The position numbers were made by a program, and so were the translations under genes. A stretch of DNA of 8,966 nucleotides from Candidatus Odyssella thessalonicensis (GTDB taxonomy: Bacteria; Pseudomonadota; Alphaproteobacteria; Bin65). Below are positions 1-6,938 of this stretch, one piece after another (position 1 is the stretch's first letter; each line of letters opens with the position of its first letter). The DNA is taken from NCBI GenBank assembly GCA_005240015.1, contig SBBV01000528.1, positions 1 through 8,966 on the forward strand, given 5' to 3'. The notes below the pieces were generated by a model. The model had not been told where the DNA came from and searched no databases. It worked only from the letters and a program-made list of their open reading frames with translations.

Positions 1-350
1 ATCATGAGCGGCGGCGTCTCGCCGACATTGCCGGTGCCGCTGCGCACATTGAGATAGGGCTGGCCGTTGATGACCGTGCGCCATGCGGTGTATCGCGTGC
101 CCTCGATCGCGCCGTCGGCATGAGGGTTGAGGCTCGCGAAGGCGACGCGCGCGACGCCTTCCTTCGTCTCGTCGGCGACGACCGTGAAGATCACGACTTC
201 GCCGCGCTTGGCGTAGTACCAGCTGCCGAGCAGCCGCGCATCGGCCGCTTTGGGATCGGGGTCCGAGAGAGTCGTCTCGGTCCCGACGAGGCAGGCGCTG
301 GTGAGCAGGGCGAGGCAGAGGCCGGCCGCGGCCTTCAGGATCGAGCGCAT
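1..350 (-). CDS. Putative outer-membrane lipoprotein, partial (3' end outside the window)
   Basis: The frame opens at an ATG (complement of 348-350) and stays open for 116 codons to the left edge, so the C-terminus is missing. The N-terminus is a lipoprotein signal: Arg2 and Lys6, a hydrophobic core, then a lipobox reading LLTSAC with the lipidated cysteine at residue 20. Threonine at the -3 position is permitted but less usual than Leu/Val/Ile. Residue +2 is leucine, not aspartate, which favours sorting to the outer membrane. The mature part has a short polar linker, then a segment with GSWYY and VVIFTVV that looks beta-rich; I recognise no family. A GGAG sits about 9 bases before the start. 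The aldo/keto reductase lies upstream on the same strand, but 135 bases and a strong hairpin separate them, so cotranscription is doubtful. Export and lipidation are well supported; function is unknown. Confidence 0.75.
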   Translation of the reverse strand, partial: MRSILKAAAGLCLALLTSACLVGTETTLSDPDPKAADARLLGSWYYAKRGEVVIFTVVADETKEGVARVAFASLNPHADGAIEGTRYTAWRTVINGQPYLNVRSGTGNVGETPPLM

Positions 351-424
351 GGCGTGCTCCAAATGATGGGCGAACCCGCAACTATCCGCAGGTGCTTGCG
401 TCCCGACCCTCATTAAAGCATGCA

Positions 425-461
425 CCGCCATCGGGTGGAACTGGCGGCCACCGTATGGCGG
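425..461 (-). terminator. Strong hairpin downstream of the aldo/keto reductase, possible terminator
   Basis: The arms CCGCCAT (425-431) and ATGGCGG (455-461) are perfectly complementary. Inside them GGTGG (434-438) pairs with CCACC (448-452), leaving a 2x2 internal loop and a 9-base apical loop. It starts 25 bases after the reductase stop codon on the minus strand and lies 75 bases before the lipoprotein start. A run of T does not follow directly (only a TTT about 5-8 bases further on), so a classical intrinsic terminator is not proven. It could instead shape the lipoprotein leader or protect the 3' end of the reductase mRNA. Confidence 0.45.
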
Positions 462-485
462 CTTCGCGGCAGCTGGAAGTCTTGG

Positions 486-1373
486 TTACGAAGTGGGCAA
501 TGTCCGCGGCGCAGCCCCGCGCGGGAACGCGGCGTCGACGCGGGCGAGTTCGGCCTCGCCGAGCCGCAAAGCGCCGGCGCCGGCGTTTTCCTCGGTATGC
601 GCGGCGCGCGATGACTTCGGGATTGCGAACAGCGATGGCCGCCGCACGAGGAAGGCCAGCGCCACCTGGCGCAGCGTGGCGCCATGCGCCGCCGCGATCT
701 CGGCCAGCACGCGTCCGCCGGCGCCGCTCGGCCCGGGAAACCGGCTGCCGAACGGCGTGTAGCCGACGACGGCGACGCCGTGGCGCTCGCACCACGGGAG
801 CACCGCGTGCTCGATGCCGCGCTGCTGCAGGTGATAGAGCACCTGATTGCATGCGATCCGGCCCGGCCCCGCGATCGCCAGCGCGTCCTCGAGATCAGCG
901 ACGTCGAAATTGGAGACGCCCCAGCTGCGGATCTTGCCCGCCCGCTCGAGCTCCTCGAACGCGGCGATCGTTTCCGTGAGCGGAATGCTCTCGCGCCAAT
1001 GGAGCAGATAGCAGTCGAGCCGCTCCACCTTGAGCCGCTTCAAGGATTGCTCGCAGGCCTTGATCGTGCCCCTCTTCGAGGCGTTGTGGGGCAGGACCTT
1101 GGAGACGAGAAACACCTCGTCGCGCCGCCCCGCGATTGCCTCGCCGACGTATCCCTCGGCCTCGCCCGAGCCATACATCTCGGCCGTGTCGATGTGCGTC
1201 ATGCCGAGATCGAGGCCACGCCGGAGCGCCGCCACCGCCTCCTTCCGGGACGCGCGCTCGAGATTCCAGGTACCCTGGCCGATGACGGGAACGTCGCGGT
1301 GGGTGGGGCCGAAGCGGTGCGCGAGCATTTTGACACTCAGCGAAGCAGGTTGCCTCGATGCATCTTGTGTCAT
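486..1373 (-). CDS. Aldo/keto reductase family oxidoreductase
   Basis: This 295-residue protein has the usual length and layout of the NADPH-dependent aldo/keto reductases, (beta/alpha)8 barrels that reduce aldehydes and ketones in the cytosol. The catalytic tetrad is visible: Asp62 and Tyr67 in DTAEMYG, Lys92 in VSKVLP and His125 in LLHW. Further family marks are WGVSNFD (151-157), CNQ (175-177) for the substrate/nicotinamide face, GYTPFGS (204-210), and IPKSS (251-255), the motif that binds the 2'-phosphate side of NADPH. All key residues are present, so it should be active, but the substrate cannot be read from sequence. The ATG at 1371-1373 is taken as start. An internal ATG at residue 16 (1326-1328) has no better ribosome site, and the first 15 residues are poorly conserved in character, so that start remains possible. 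The outer-membrane protein gene begins divergently 53 bases away; the lipoprotein gene follows downstream after a hairpin. Confidence 0.93.
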   Translation of the reverse strand: MTQDASRQPASLSVKMLAHRFGPTHRDVPVIGQGTWNLERASRKEAVAALRRGLDLGMTHIDTAEMYGSGEAEGYVGEAIAGRRDEVFLVSKVLPHNASKRGTIKACEQSLKRLKVERLDCYLLHWRESIPLTETIAAFEELERAGKIRSWGVSNFDVADLEDALAIAGPGRIACNQVLYHLQQRGIEHAVLPWCERHGVAVVGYTPFGSRFPGPSGAGGRVLAEIAAAHGATLRQVALAFLVRRPSLFAIPKSSRAAHTEENAGAGALRLGEAELARVDAAFPRGAAPRTLPTS

Positions 1374-1378
1374 GCATC
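1358..1378. repeat. Direct repeat of ATGCATC at the divergent gene starts
   Basis: ATGCATC occurs at 1358-1364 and again at 1372-1378, 14 bases apart start to start, and each contains the palindrome ATGCAT. The pair overlaps the first codons of the aldo/keto reductase and lies 49-69 bases before the barrel gene start. A loose promoter-like pair for the barrel gene (TTGTGT at 1365-1370, TAGGAT at 1389-1394, 18 bases apart) brackets the second copy. Such spacing could suit a dimeric regulator, but two 7-mers can also arise by chance. Confidence 0.2.
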
Positions 1379-1416
1379 ATCCGGCTGATAGGATTTATTT
1401 GGCGATTCCGCGCGTT

Positions 1417-1426
1417 GGAGGGGGAG
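1417..1426 (+). promoter_or_regulatory. Ribosome binding site deciding the barrel protein start
   Basis: GGAGG at 1417-1421 stands 5 bases before the ATG at 1427. It is the best Shine-Dalgarno sequence in this stretch and selects this ATG over the in-frame ATG at 1358, which would place 23 extra residues before the signal peptide and overlap the reductase gene. Confidence 0.75.
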
Positions 1427-2440
1427 ATGGCGAGGATCGGGGGCCGCCGTTGCCTGACGGCGTTGGTATCCGCGACGCTGTTTCTCGCCGGCAATGCAAG
1501 CGCCGAGCAGTTCGTTCCGCGCATCCCGGCCGAAGGCACGGTCACGGACGGTATGTTCTACCTATCGCTCGGCGGCGCGGTGCGCGTCTTCAATCTGCCG
1601 AGCTACAATTCATCCATCGCGTTCTCGCCGTCCGGTTCGCCGGTGTTCGAGACGAGTCCTTCGGTCGTGACCGGCGGCGGAGTCTTCACGCTCGGCATGG
1701 CCGTGCCGCGCATCGGGTTCGGCGTGCGGCCGCGCTTCGAGGTCGCGGTCGGCGTGCTGTTCGGAGAGAGCTCGGATGACGGCTCGACGCCGCTCGCATC
1801 GATCCGCCACCCCTACACCGGTTTCGGCCCCTTTACCGCCTCCACGTCGAGCCACCTCGAAACCGAGGTTTCGAATTTCGACGCGGCGTTTCGGTTCAAG
1901 ACCGATTTCCCGCTGGGCAACATGCTCACCGTCACACCGTCGATCGGCGTCGTCGGCGGCCGCTTCAGGAGCAAATATACGCTCATCATGAACATCGTTC
2001 AGCCTGGGCTTGCGCCTGCAAACAACGCGTTCGAGGACGTGCTCCGCACTTGGAGCGTCGGCGGCGAGGTCGGACTCGCGGCGACGCTGCAATTGTCGCC
2101 GGCATGGCGCCTGAATGCCGGCGTCGCGGGCAGCATCGTGCAGCAGCATTCGCGACTCGTGCTCGCCGATTGCCTCGTTGCGTTCGGCTGCGCGCTCTTC
2201 AACCAGTCGCAGACGTTCACCGACCGGCAGTTGGACTTCCAGGTCAGCGGCACGCTGGGCGCGACGTTCTCGTGGGGTTGGGGGCAGATCAGCATCGCCG
2301 GCCTCGGCACCTGGAACAGCGACGTGCCCGGCGTCCGTCGCGGCACGTTCAATACCGGCGCCGTCGGCGCGAACGGCATCAAATACGACGATCGCTTCGG
2401 TTACGGCGGCTTCGTCGCCGTGACCATCGCGCTGCCTTAG
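1427..2440 (+). CDS. Predicted outer-membrane beta-barrel protein
   Basis: A 337-residue protein with a clear Sec signal peptide: arginines within the first eight residues, a hydrophobic core (about residues 10-21), and a likely signal peptidase I site after NASA (residue 26). The mature chain is rich in glycine and aromatic residues and alternates polar and non-polar residues in short stretches, for example FYLSLGGAVRVF (44-55), VTGGGVFTLGMAV (81-93), FEVAVGVLFG (104-113), FDAAFRFKTDF (151-161) and LDFQVSGTLGATFSW (269-283). These look like transmembrane strands of an outer-membrane barrel. No name-giving family is recognised. Cys249 and Cys255 lie in one segment and could form a loop disulfide. 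The chain ends in ALP rather than the Phe/Tyr typical of BAM substrates, so the barrel assignment rests on strand pattern and signal peptide only. It is divergent from the reductase and convergent with the large oxidoreductase, so it is probably monocistronic. Confidence 0.8.
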   Translation: MARIGGRRCLTALVSATLFLAGNASAEQFVPRIPAEGTVTDGMFYLSLGGAVRVFNLPSYNSSIAFSPSGSPVFETSPSVVTGGGVFTLGMAVPRIGFGVRPRFEVAVGVLFGESSDDGSTPLASIRHPYTGFGPFTASTSSHLETEVSNFDAAFRFKTDFPLGNMLTVTPSIGVVGGRFRSKYTLIMNIVQPGLAPANNAFEDVLRTWSVGGEVGLAATLQLSPAWRLNAGVAGSIVQQHSRLVLADCLVAFGCALFNQSQTFTDRQLDFQVSGTLGATFSWGWGQISIAGLGTWNSDVPGVRRGTFNTGAVGANGIKYDDRFGYGGFVAVTIALP

Positions 2441-2465
2441 GCGGCGCCAAATAGACGGGCGGGAT

Positions 2466-2513
2466 CTGCGCGAGGGCCGACGTCCCTCCATCCAGCAGGG
2501 CGCAACCGCGCAG
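2466..2513. terminator. Foldable intergenic segment between convergent genes
   Basis: CTGCGCG (2466-2472) is complementary to CGCGCAG (2507-2513), and GAGGG (2472-2476) to CCCTC (2484-2488) with a 7-base loop, so the RNA of either strand could form a branched or alternative structure. It fills most of the 78 bases between the barrel gene stop (2440) and the oxidoreductase stop (2519). Position suggests a bidirectional terminator. No T-run follows on either strand, so this is weak. Confidence 0.3.
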
Positions 2514-2518
2514 CGCTC

Positions 2519-5500
2519 TCACTCGGCCGCCGCGCGCGCGCTCCAGAGCCCGGCCTTCGACGGATCGTGCCACGCCTTGAGGAGCTCATTCTCCTTGGCC
2601 TTGGCTTCCTTGATCGCCTTGTCCTTGATGTGGCCATAGCCGCGGACGGCGTCGGGGACGGAGGCGATCTCGATCGCGAGCGCGTGGTTGTCGGGAGTCA
2701 GCGAGTTGAGCAGCGTTTTGACGGTCGCCTCGTATTCGCCGATGAGCTTCCGCTCCAATCTGCGCTCGGCCGTCTTGCCGAAGATGTCGAAGGCCGTGCC
2801 GCGCAGGAACTTGAGCTTCGCGAGCAGGCGGAAGGCCGGCATCATCCACGCGCCGAACGTCATCTTCTGCAGTTCGCCGGTCCTGGGATCGCGCGGCGCG
2901 ATCAGTGGCGGGGCGAGATGGAACTTCATCGTGTACTCGCCCTGGAACTGGTCGTTGAGCTGCTTCACGAAGGTGCCGTCGGTGTAGAGCCGCGCCACCT
3001 CGTACTCGTCCTTGTAGGCCATGAGCTTGTAAAGATTGCGCGCGACCGCCTCGGCGAGGCCGGTCTTGCCCTTGGCCTTCTCGGCCTCGATGCGCCGCAC
3101 GTCGATGAGGAATTTCTCGTAGCCCTCGGCGTATTTCCGGTTTTGGTAGGCGGTGAGATCCTTGACGCGGGTCGCGATGATGTCGGCCAGCGACTTCGCC
3201 GCCGGCCGCGCGAGCGGCACCGGCTCGGCCGGAAACGCGATCTTCGCCACCGCCTCGAGGTCGACCGCGGCGCGGCGGCCCCACGCGAACGCCTCCTTGT
3301 TCATGCGCACGGCGATGCCGTTCAACTCGATCGCCTTCTCGATCGATTCGAGACGGAGCGGGATGAGGCCTTTCTGGAACGCATAGCCGAGCATGAACAT
3401 GTTGCCGGCGATGGCGTCGCCCATGAGCGCGGTCGCGAGGCGCGTGGCATCGATGACGCTCATGCCGTCGGCGCCGACCGCGTCAGCGATCGTCGCCTGC
3501 AGCGCGGCGTTGGGGAACCGCAGATCGCGGTTCTGGATGAACGAGGCGGTCATCTGCTCGTAGGCGTTGATCACCGCGCGCGTGCCGCCGGGCTTCATGG
3601 TGCGCAGCGCGTCGGGCGAGGCGGCCACGACGACGTCGCAGCCGATGATCGTATCGGCCTCGCCGGCGGCGATGCGCGCGGCGTAGATGTCCTGCGGCCG
3701 GTCGGCGATGCGCACATGGCTCATCACCGCGCCGTTCTTCTGCGCGAGCCCGGTCATGTCGAGCACCGAGGCGCCCTTGCCCTCGATATGCGCGGCCATG
3801 CCGAGCAGCTGGCCGATCGTGATCACGCCGGTGCCGCCGATGCCGGTGACGAGAATGCCGTGCGGCTTGGCGGCGCTCGGGATCTTCGGCAGCGGAATGG
3901 CGCTCTCGGGCATCGTCCGCGGCCCGCCGGCGCGCGCCTTCCGCGGCGCCGCGCCGTAGACCGAGACGAAGCTGGGGCAGAAGCCTTTGACGCAGGAATA
4001 ATCCTTGTTGCAGTTCGACTGATCGATCGCGCGCTTCCGCCCGAACTCGGTCTCCTTCGGCAGCACCGAGATGCAGTTCGACTGCACCGAGCAGTCGCCG
4101 CAGCCTTCGCAGACGCGCTCGTTGATGAAGACGCGGCGCGGCGGATCGACCATCAGGCCGCGCTTCCGGCGCCGGCGCTTCTCGGCGGCGCAGGTCTGCT
4201 CGTAGATCAGCACCGAGACGCCCTTCCATTCGCGCAGCTCGCGCTGCACGGCGTCGAGGTCGTCGCGGTGGTGGAAGGTGATGCCCGGCGGCCAGTGCCA
4301 GTCGATCGGATACTTCAAGGGATCGTCGGAGACGACGGCGATGCGCTTGACGCCCTCGGCCCAGACCTGGTTGGCGACATCGGCCGGCGTCGGCGACCCT
4401 TCCACCGGCTGGCCGCCGGTCATCGCCACCGCGTCGTTGTAGAGGATCTTGTAGGTGATGTTGACCTTGGCCGCGACGCAGGCGCGGATCGCGAGCAGGC
4501 CCGAGTGGTAATAGGTGCCGTCGCCGAGATTGGCGAAGATGTGCTTCTCGCTGGTGAACGGCGCCTGGCCGATCCACGGGACACCTTCGCCGCCCATATG
4601 CGTGAAGGTCGCCGTGTTGCGGTTCATGAAGATCGCCATCGTGTGGCAGCCGATGCCGGCGGTGGCGCGGCTGCCCTCGGGCACGCGGGTCGAGGTGTTG
4701 TGCGGGCACCCCGAGCAGAAATAGGGGATGCGCACGAGCTCGGTCTTCTTGGCGGCGAGCGCCTTCTCCTTGGCCTCGAGGAACGCCACGCGCTCGCGGA
4801 TCGACGGGCTGTCGAAGAACTTCAGGATGCGCGAGGCCACCGCCTTGGCGACGACGGTGTTGGAAAGCTCGCCGCCGGCCGGCAGCAGCCACTGCTGGTT
4901 CTCGTCGAACTTGCCGACGACGCGCGGCCGCGCCTGTTCGTTCCAGTTGTAGAGCTGCTCTTTGAGCTGGTTCTCGATGATCGCGCGCTTCTCCTCGACG
5001 ACGATCACCTCTTCGAGGCCGTAGGCGAACTCGCGCGCGCCCTCGCGCTCGAGCGGCCACACCATGCCGACCTTGTAGACGCGAAGGCCGATCTCGGCCG
5101 CGAGCCGCTCGTCGATGCCGAGATCGTCGAGCGCCTGGCGCACGTCGAGATAGGCCTTGCCGCTGGTGATGATGCCGAGCCGCGGCTTCGGGCTGTCGAT
5201 GACGATGCGGTCGATCTTGTTGGAACGCGTGAACGCGAGCGCGGCATAGACCTTGTGCTTCTGGAGTCGCGCCTCCTGGTCCCAGAAGCTGTCCGGCCAG
5301 CGGATGTTCAAGCCGCCGGGCGGCATCTCGAAGGTGTTCGGCAGCTTGAAATCGTAGCGCTCGGGATCGACCGCGACCGAGGCCGAGGCCTCGACGTTCT
5401 CGGAGACGCATTTCAGCGCCACCCAGCAGCCCGAGTAGCGCGACATCGCACAGCCGAAGATGCCGTAATCGAGGATCTCCTGCGTGTTGGCCGGGAACAG

Positions 5501-6019
5501 CACCGGCACCATGCAGGCGATGAAGTCGTGGTCGGTCTGGTGGGGCAGCGTCGAGGAGGCGGCGCCGTGGTCGTCGCCCGCGCAGATGAGCACGCCGCCA
5601 TGCTGCGACGTGCCGGCGGTGTTGCCGTGGCGCAGCACGTCGATCGTACGGTCGACGCCCGGGCCCTTGCCGTACCACATGGCGAAAACGCCGTCGTACT
5701 TGGCGCCGGGATAGAGGTTCAACTGCTGCGAGCCCCAGATCGAGGTCATCGCCAGGTCTTCGTTCAAGCCCGGCTCGAACTTGATGTGGTTCTCCTGGAG
5801 GTACTTCTTGGCGCGCCAGAGATTCTGGTCGAGCCCGCCCAGCGGCGAGCCGCGATAGCCCGAGATGAAGCCGGCGGTGTTGAGGCCCTTCGCGACGTCG
5901 AGCCAGCGCTGCATCAGCGGCAGGCGGACGAGGGCTTGGATTCCGGTCAGGTAAACGCGGCCCCGCTCGAGCGTGTACTTGTCCTCGAGCGAGACCAGCA
6001 GCGGAGCAGGCAGCGCCAT
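2519..6019 (-). CDS. Fused indolepyruvate ferredoxin oxidoreductase (2-oxoacid:ferredoxin oxidoreductase)
   Basis: This 1166-residue chain joins the alpha-type (IorA) and gamma-type (IorB) parts of indolepyruvate:ferredoxin oxidoreductase, as in the long proteobacterial form. The family oxidatively decarboxylates arylpyruvates from aromatic amino acids to aryl-acetyl-CoA, using thiamine diphosphate, iron-sulfur clusters and ferredoxin. Order: an N-terminal pyrimidine-binding-type domain (about 20-210, with GYRGSPLGG at 54-62); a linker domain (about 280-400); a thiamine diphosphate domain with FCSGCPHN (Cys435, Cys438), GIGCH (Cys458) and GDG (499-501) to Asn528; a cysteine-rich ferredoxin-like segment (Cys637, 640, 643, 649, then 670, 676, 681); a gamma domain opening with GILVTGIGGTGVITIGQ (721-737); and a C-terminal domain (about 920-1160) found in the long form. 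No break or missing key motif is seen. GGGAGAAG lies about 6 bases before the start. No ferredoxin gene is adjacent. The true substrate range (indolepyruvate, phenylpyruvate or other 2-oxoacids) is open. Confidence 0.93.
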   Translation of the reverse strand: MALPAPLLVSLEDKYTLERGRVYLTGIQALVRLPLMQRWLDVAKGLNTAGFISGYRGSPLGGLDQNLWRAKKYLQENHIKFEPGLNEDLAMTSIWGSQQLNLYPGAKYDGVFAMWYGKGPGVDRTIDVLRHGNTAGTSQHGGVLICAGDDHGAASSTLPHQTDHDFIACMVPVLFPANTQEILDYGIFGCAMSRYSGCWVALKCVSENVEASASVAVDPERYDFKLPNTFEMPPGGLNIRWPDSFWDQEARLQKHKVYAALAFTRSNKIDRIVIDSPKPRLGIITSGKAYLDVRQALDDLGIDERLAAEIGLRVYKVGMVWPLEREGAREFAYGLEEVIVVEEKRAIIENQLKEQLYNWNEQARPRVVGKFDENQQWLLPAGGELSNTVVAKAVASRILKFFDSPSIRERVAFLEAKEKALAAKKTELVRIPYFCSGCPHNTSTRVPEGSRATAGIGCHTMAIFMNRNTATFTHMGGEGVPWIGQAPFTSEKHIFANLGDGTYYHSGLLAIRACVAAKVNITYKILYNDAVAMTGGQPVEGSPTPADVANQVWAEGVKRIAVVSDDPLKYPIDWHWPPGITFHHRDDLDAVQRELREWKGVSVLIYEQTCAAEKRRRRKRGLMVDPPRRVFINERVCEGCGDCSVQSNCISVLPKETEFGRKRAIDQSNCNKDYSCVKGFCPSFVSVYGAAPRKARAGGPRTMPESAIPLPKIPSAAKPHGILVTGIGGTGVITIGQLLGMAAHIEGKGASVLDMTGLAQKNGAVMSHVRIADRPQDIYAARIAAGEADTIIGCDVVVAASPDALRTMKPGGTRAVINAYEQMTASFIQNRDLRFPNAALQATIADAVGADGMSVIDATRLATALMGDAIAGNMFMLGYAFQKGLIPLRLESIEKAIELNGIAVRMNKEAFAWGRRAAVDLEAVAKIAFPAEPVPLARPAAKSLADIIATRVKDLTAYQNRKYAEGYEKFLIDVRRIEAEKAKGKTGLAEAVARNLYKLMAYKDEYEVARLYTDGTFVKQLNDQFQGEYTMKFHLAPPLIAPRDPRTGELQKMTFGAWMMPAFRLLAKLKFLRGTAFDIFGKTAERRLERKLIGEYEATVKTLLNSLTPDNHALAIEIASVPDAVRGYGHIKDKAIKEAKAKENELLKAWHDPSKAGLWSARAAAE

Positions 6020-6035
6020 CGGCGGCTTCTCCCAG

Positions 6036-6051
6036 GAAATACGGGGATTTC
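6036..6051. promoter_or_regulatory. Small inverted repeat in the oxidoreductase leader
   Basis: GAAAT (6036-6040) and ATTTC (6047-6051) form a perfect 5-6-5 inverted repeat 16 bases before the oxidoreductase start on the minus strand. Its AT-rich arms stand out in a GC-rich region. It could be an operator or a small mRNA hairpin just above the Shine-Dalgarno sequence. Short arms make chance occurrence possible. The rest of the 182-base divergent gap (6020-6201) shows a further 6-base inverted repeat, CGCAAG/CTTGCG at 6145-6150 and 6168-6173, and no convincing promoter. Confidence 0.25.
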
Positions 6052-6190
6052 TCGGGGCCTAAGGTAATGCGCCGGACGGGGGATGCAAATGGGAAGTGGA
6101 GAGGCCGCACATGCGCAACCTTGCTGCGCGGGCGCTGCCCGAGGCGCAAGGGCGTTTCGCAGCCGCGCTTGCGTGCGATATTTTCGACGC

Positions 6191-6201
6191 GGAGGGGCGC
6201 G
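6191..6201 (+). promoter_or_regulatory. Ribosome binding site deciding the TPR protein start
   Basis: GGAGG at 6191-6195 is 6 bases before the ATG at 6202. This ATG begins directly with a signal peptide. The frame is open upstream to an ATG at 6067, but that extension is arginine-rich and would bury the signal peptide. Confidence 0.75.
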
Positions 6202-6930
6202 ATGAGGCGATGGGACGTCCTGGGCCTGGCTCTGACGCTGGCCTCCGCCGCGCCGGCCTTGGCCGACGAGGCGGCGGATTGGCGGCGCTGCGAGCGCGCG
6301 TCGGCCGATCCTCCGGCCGGCATCGCGGCGTGCACGCGGCTCATCGAGGGCGGCCGGCAGACCGCGGCCGATCTGGCGCTCGCCTATTACAACCGCGGCA
6401 ACGCCCATACCGTGCTGAACCAGTATGCGCGCGCGATCGAGGATTACGGGCGGGCGCTCGAGCTCAGTCCCAGCGACGCGCAGGCGCACGGCAATCGCGG
6501 CCTCGCCTTCTACGCGCTGCGCAAATACGCGCTCGCGATCGAGGATTTCGACCGCGCGATCGCGCTCGAGCCCAAAGACCCGAACTTCTACAATCTGCGC
6601 GGCGCCACCTATCGCGCGCTGGGCAAATTCGAGGAGGCGATCCTCGACTATGACCGCGCCATCGCGCTCAGGCCCGATTTCGCGCAGGCCTACAACAACC
6701 GCGGCAACGCCTACGCGATGCAGGGCGACAATGCGCGCGCGATCGAGGACTACGACAAAGCGCTGAGTCTCGCGCCCAACTATGCCAGCGCCTATCAGAA
6801 TCGCGCCGCCGCGCACGAGTCGCTCGGCAACAAGGCTGCGGCGATCCGCGACTACCGCGCCGCGCTGCGGCTCGATGCGAGTCTGGAGGAGTCGCGGAAG
6901 GGGCTCGCGCGACTGACGGCCTCGCGGTGA
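6202..6930 (+). CDS. Exported tetratricopeptide repeat (TPR) protein
   Basis: A 242-residue protein with a signal peptide ending near ALA (residue 21), so it should be periplasmic. A short N-terminal segment carries two cysteines, WRRC (Cys30) and IAAC (Cys44), in the spacing often seen ahead of TPRs in alphaproteobacterial proteins; in the oxidising periplasm they may pair. Five tandem 34-residue TPRs follow, at about 57-90, 91-124, 125-158, 159-192 and 193-226. Each shows the small/large residue pattern, for example AYYNRGNA, AIEDYGRALELSP, AIEDFDRAIALEP and AIEDYDKALSLAP. TPRs form a helical solenoid that binds proteins or peptides; no enzyme domain is attached, so a scaffold or adaptor role is inferred and the partner is unknown. 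The gene is divergent from the oxidoreductase and is followed 9 bases after its stop by the hairpin array, which may end transcription. Confidence 0.9.
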   Translation: MRRWDVLGLALTLASAAPALADEAADWRRCERASADPPAGIAACTRLIEGGRQTAADLALAYYNRGNAHTVLNQYARAIEDYGRALELSPSDAQAHGNRGLAFYALRKYALAIEDFDRAIALEPKDPNFYNLRGATYRALGKFEEAILDYDRAIALRPDFAQAYNNRGNAYAMQGDNARAIEDYDKALSLAPNYASAYQNRAAAHESLGNKAAAIRDYRAALRLDASLEESRKGLARLTASR

Positions 6931-6938
6931 ACCCTGCG

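Noticed and set aside
120..416. A 98-codon plus-strand frame at the left edge
   Set aside because: Mostly opposite the lipoprotein gene, whose signal peptide and lipobox are convincing; this frame shows no domain.
684..1388. Plus-strand open frames over the aldo/keto reductase (684-1388, 392-979)
   Set aside because: Antisense to a gene with an intact catalytic tetrad; no domain and no ribosome site.
1610..2491. A 293-codon minus-strand frame over the barrel gene
   Set aside because: Arg/Asp/Glu-rich composition typical of antisense translation, while the plus strand has signal peptide, ribosome site and strand pattern.
2567..6067. A 1166-codon open frame on the plus strand, opposite the oxidoreductase and of equal length
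   Set aside because: It is the mirror of a GC-rich gene: rich in Arg, Ala, Val, Asp and His, with no recognisable domain. The opposite strand encodes a complete conserved enzyme, and the equal length is coincidental because the two ends are offset by 48 bases.
6156..6184. Promoter-like pair TTCGCA and TATTTT with a 17-base spacer before the TPR gene
   Set aside because: The matches are 4 of 6 each, but the transcript would begin at about 6191, on the ribosome binding site itself, leaving practically no leader; too weak to annotate.
3483..6344. A 953-codon open frame on the minus strand in another frame of the oxidoreductase gene
   Set aside because: Extremely Arg-rich low-complexity product without family features, overlapping the real frame almost throughout; an effect of GC-rich third positions.
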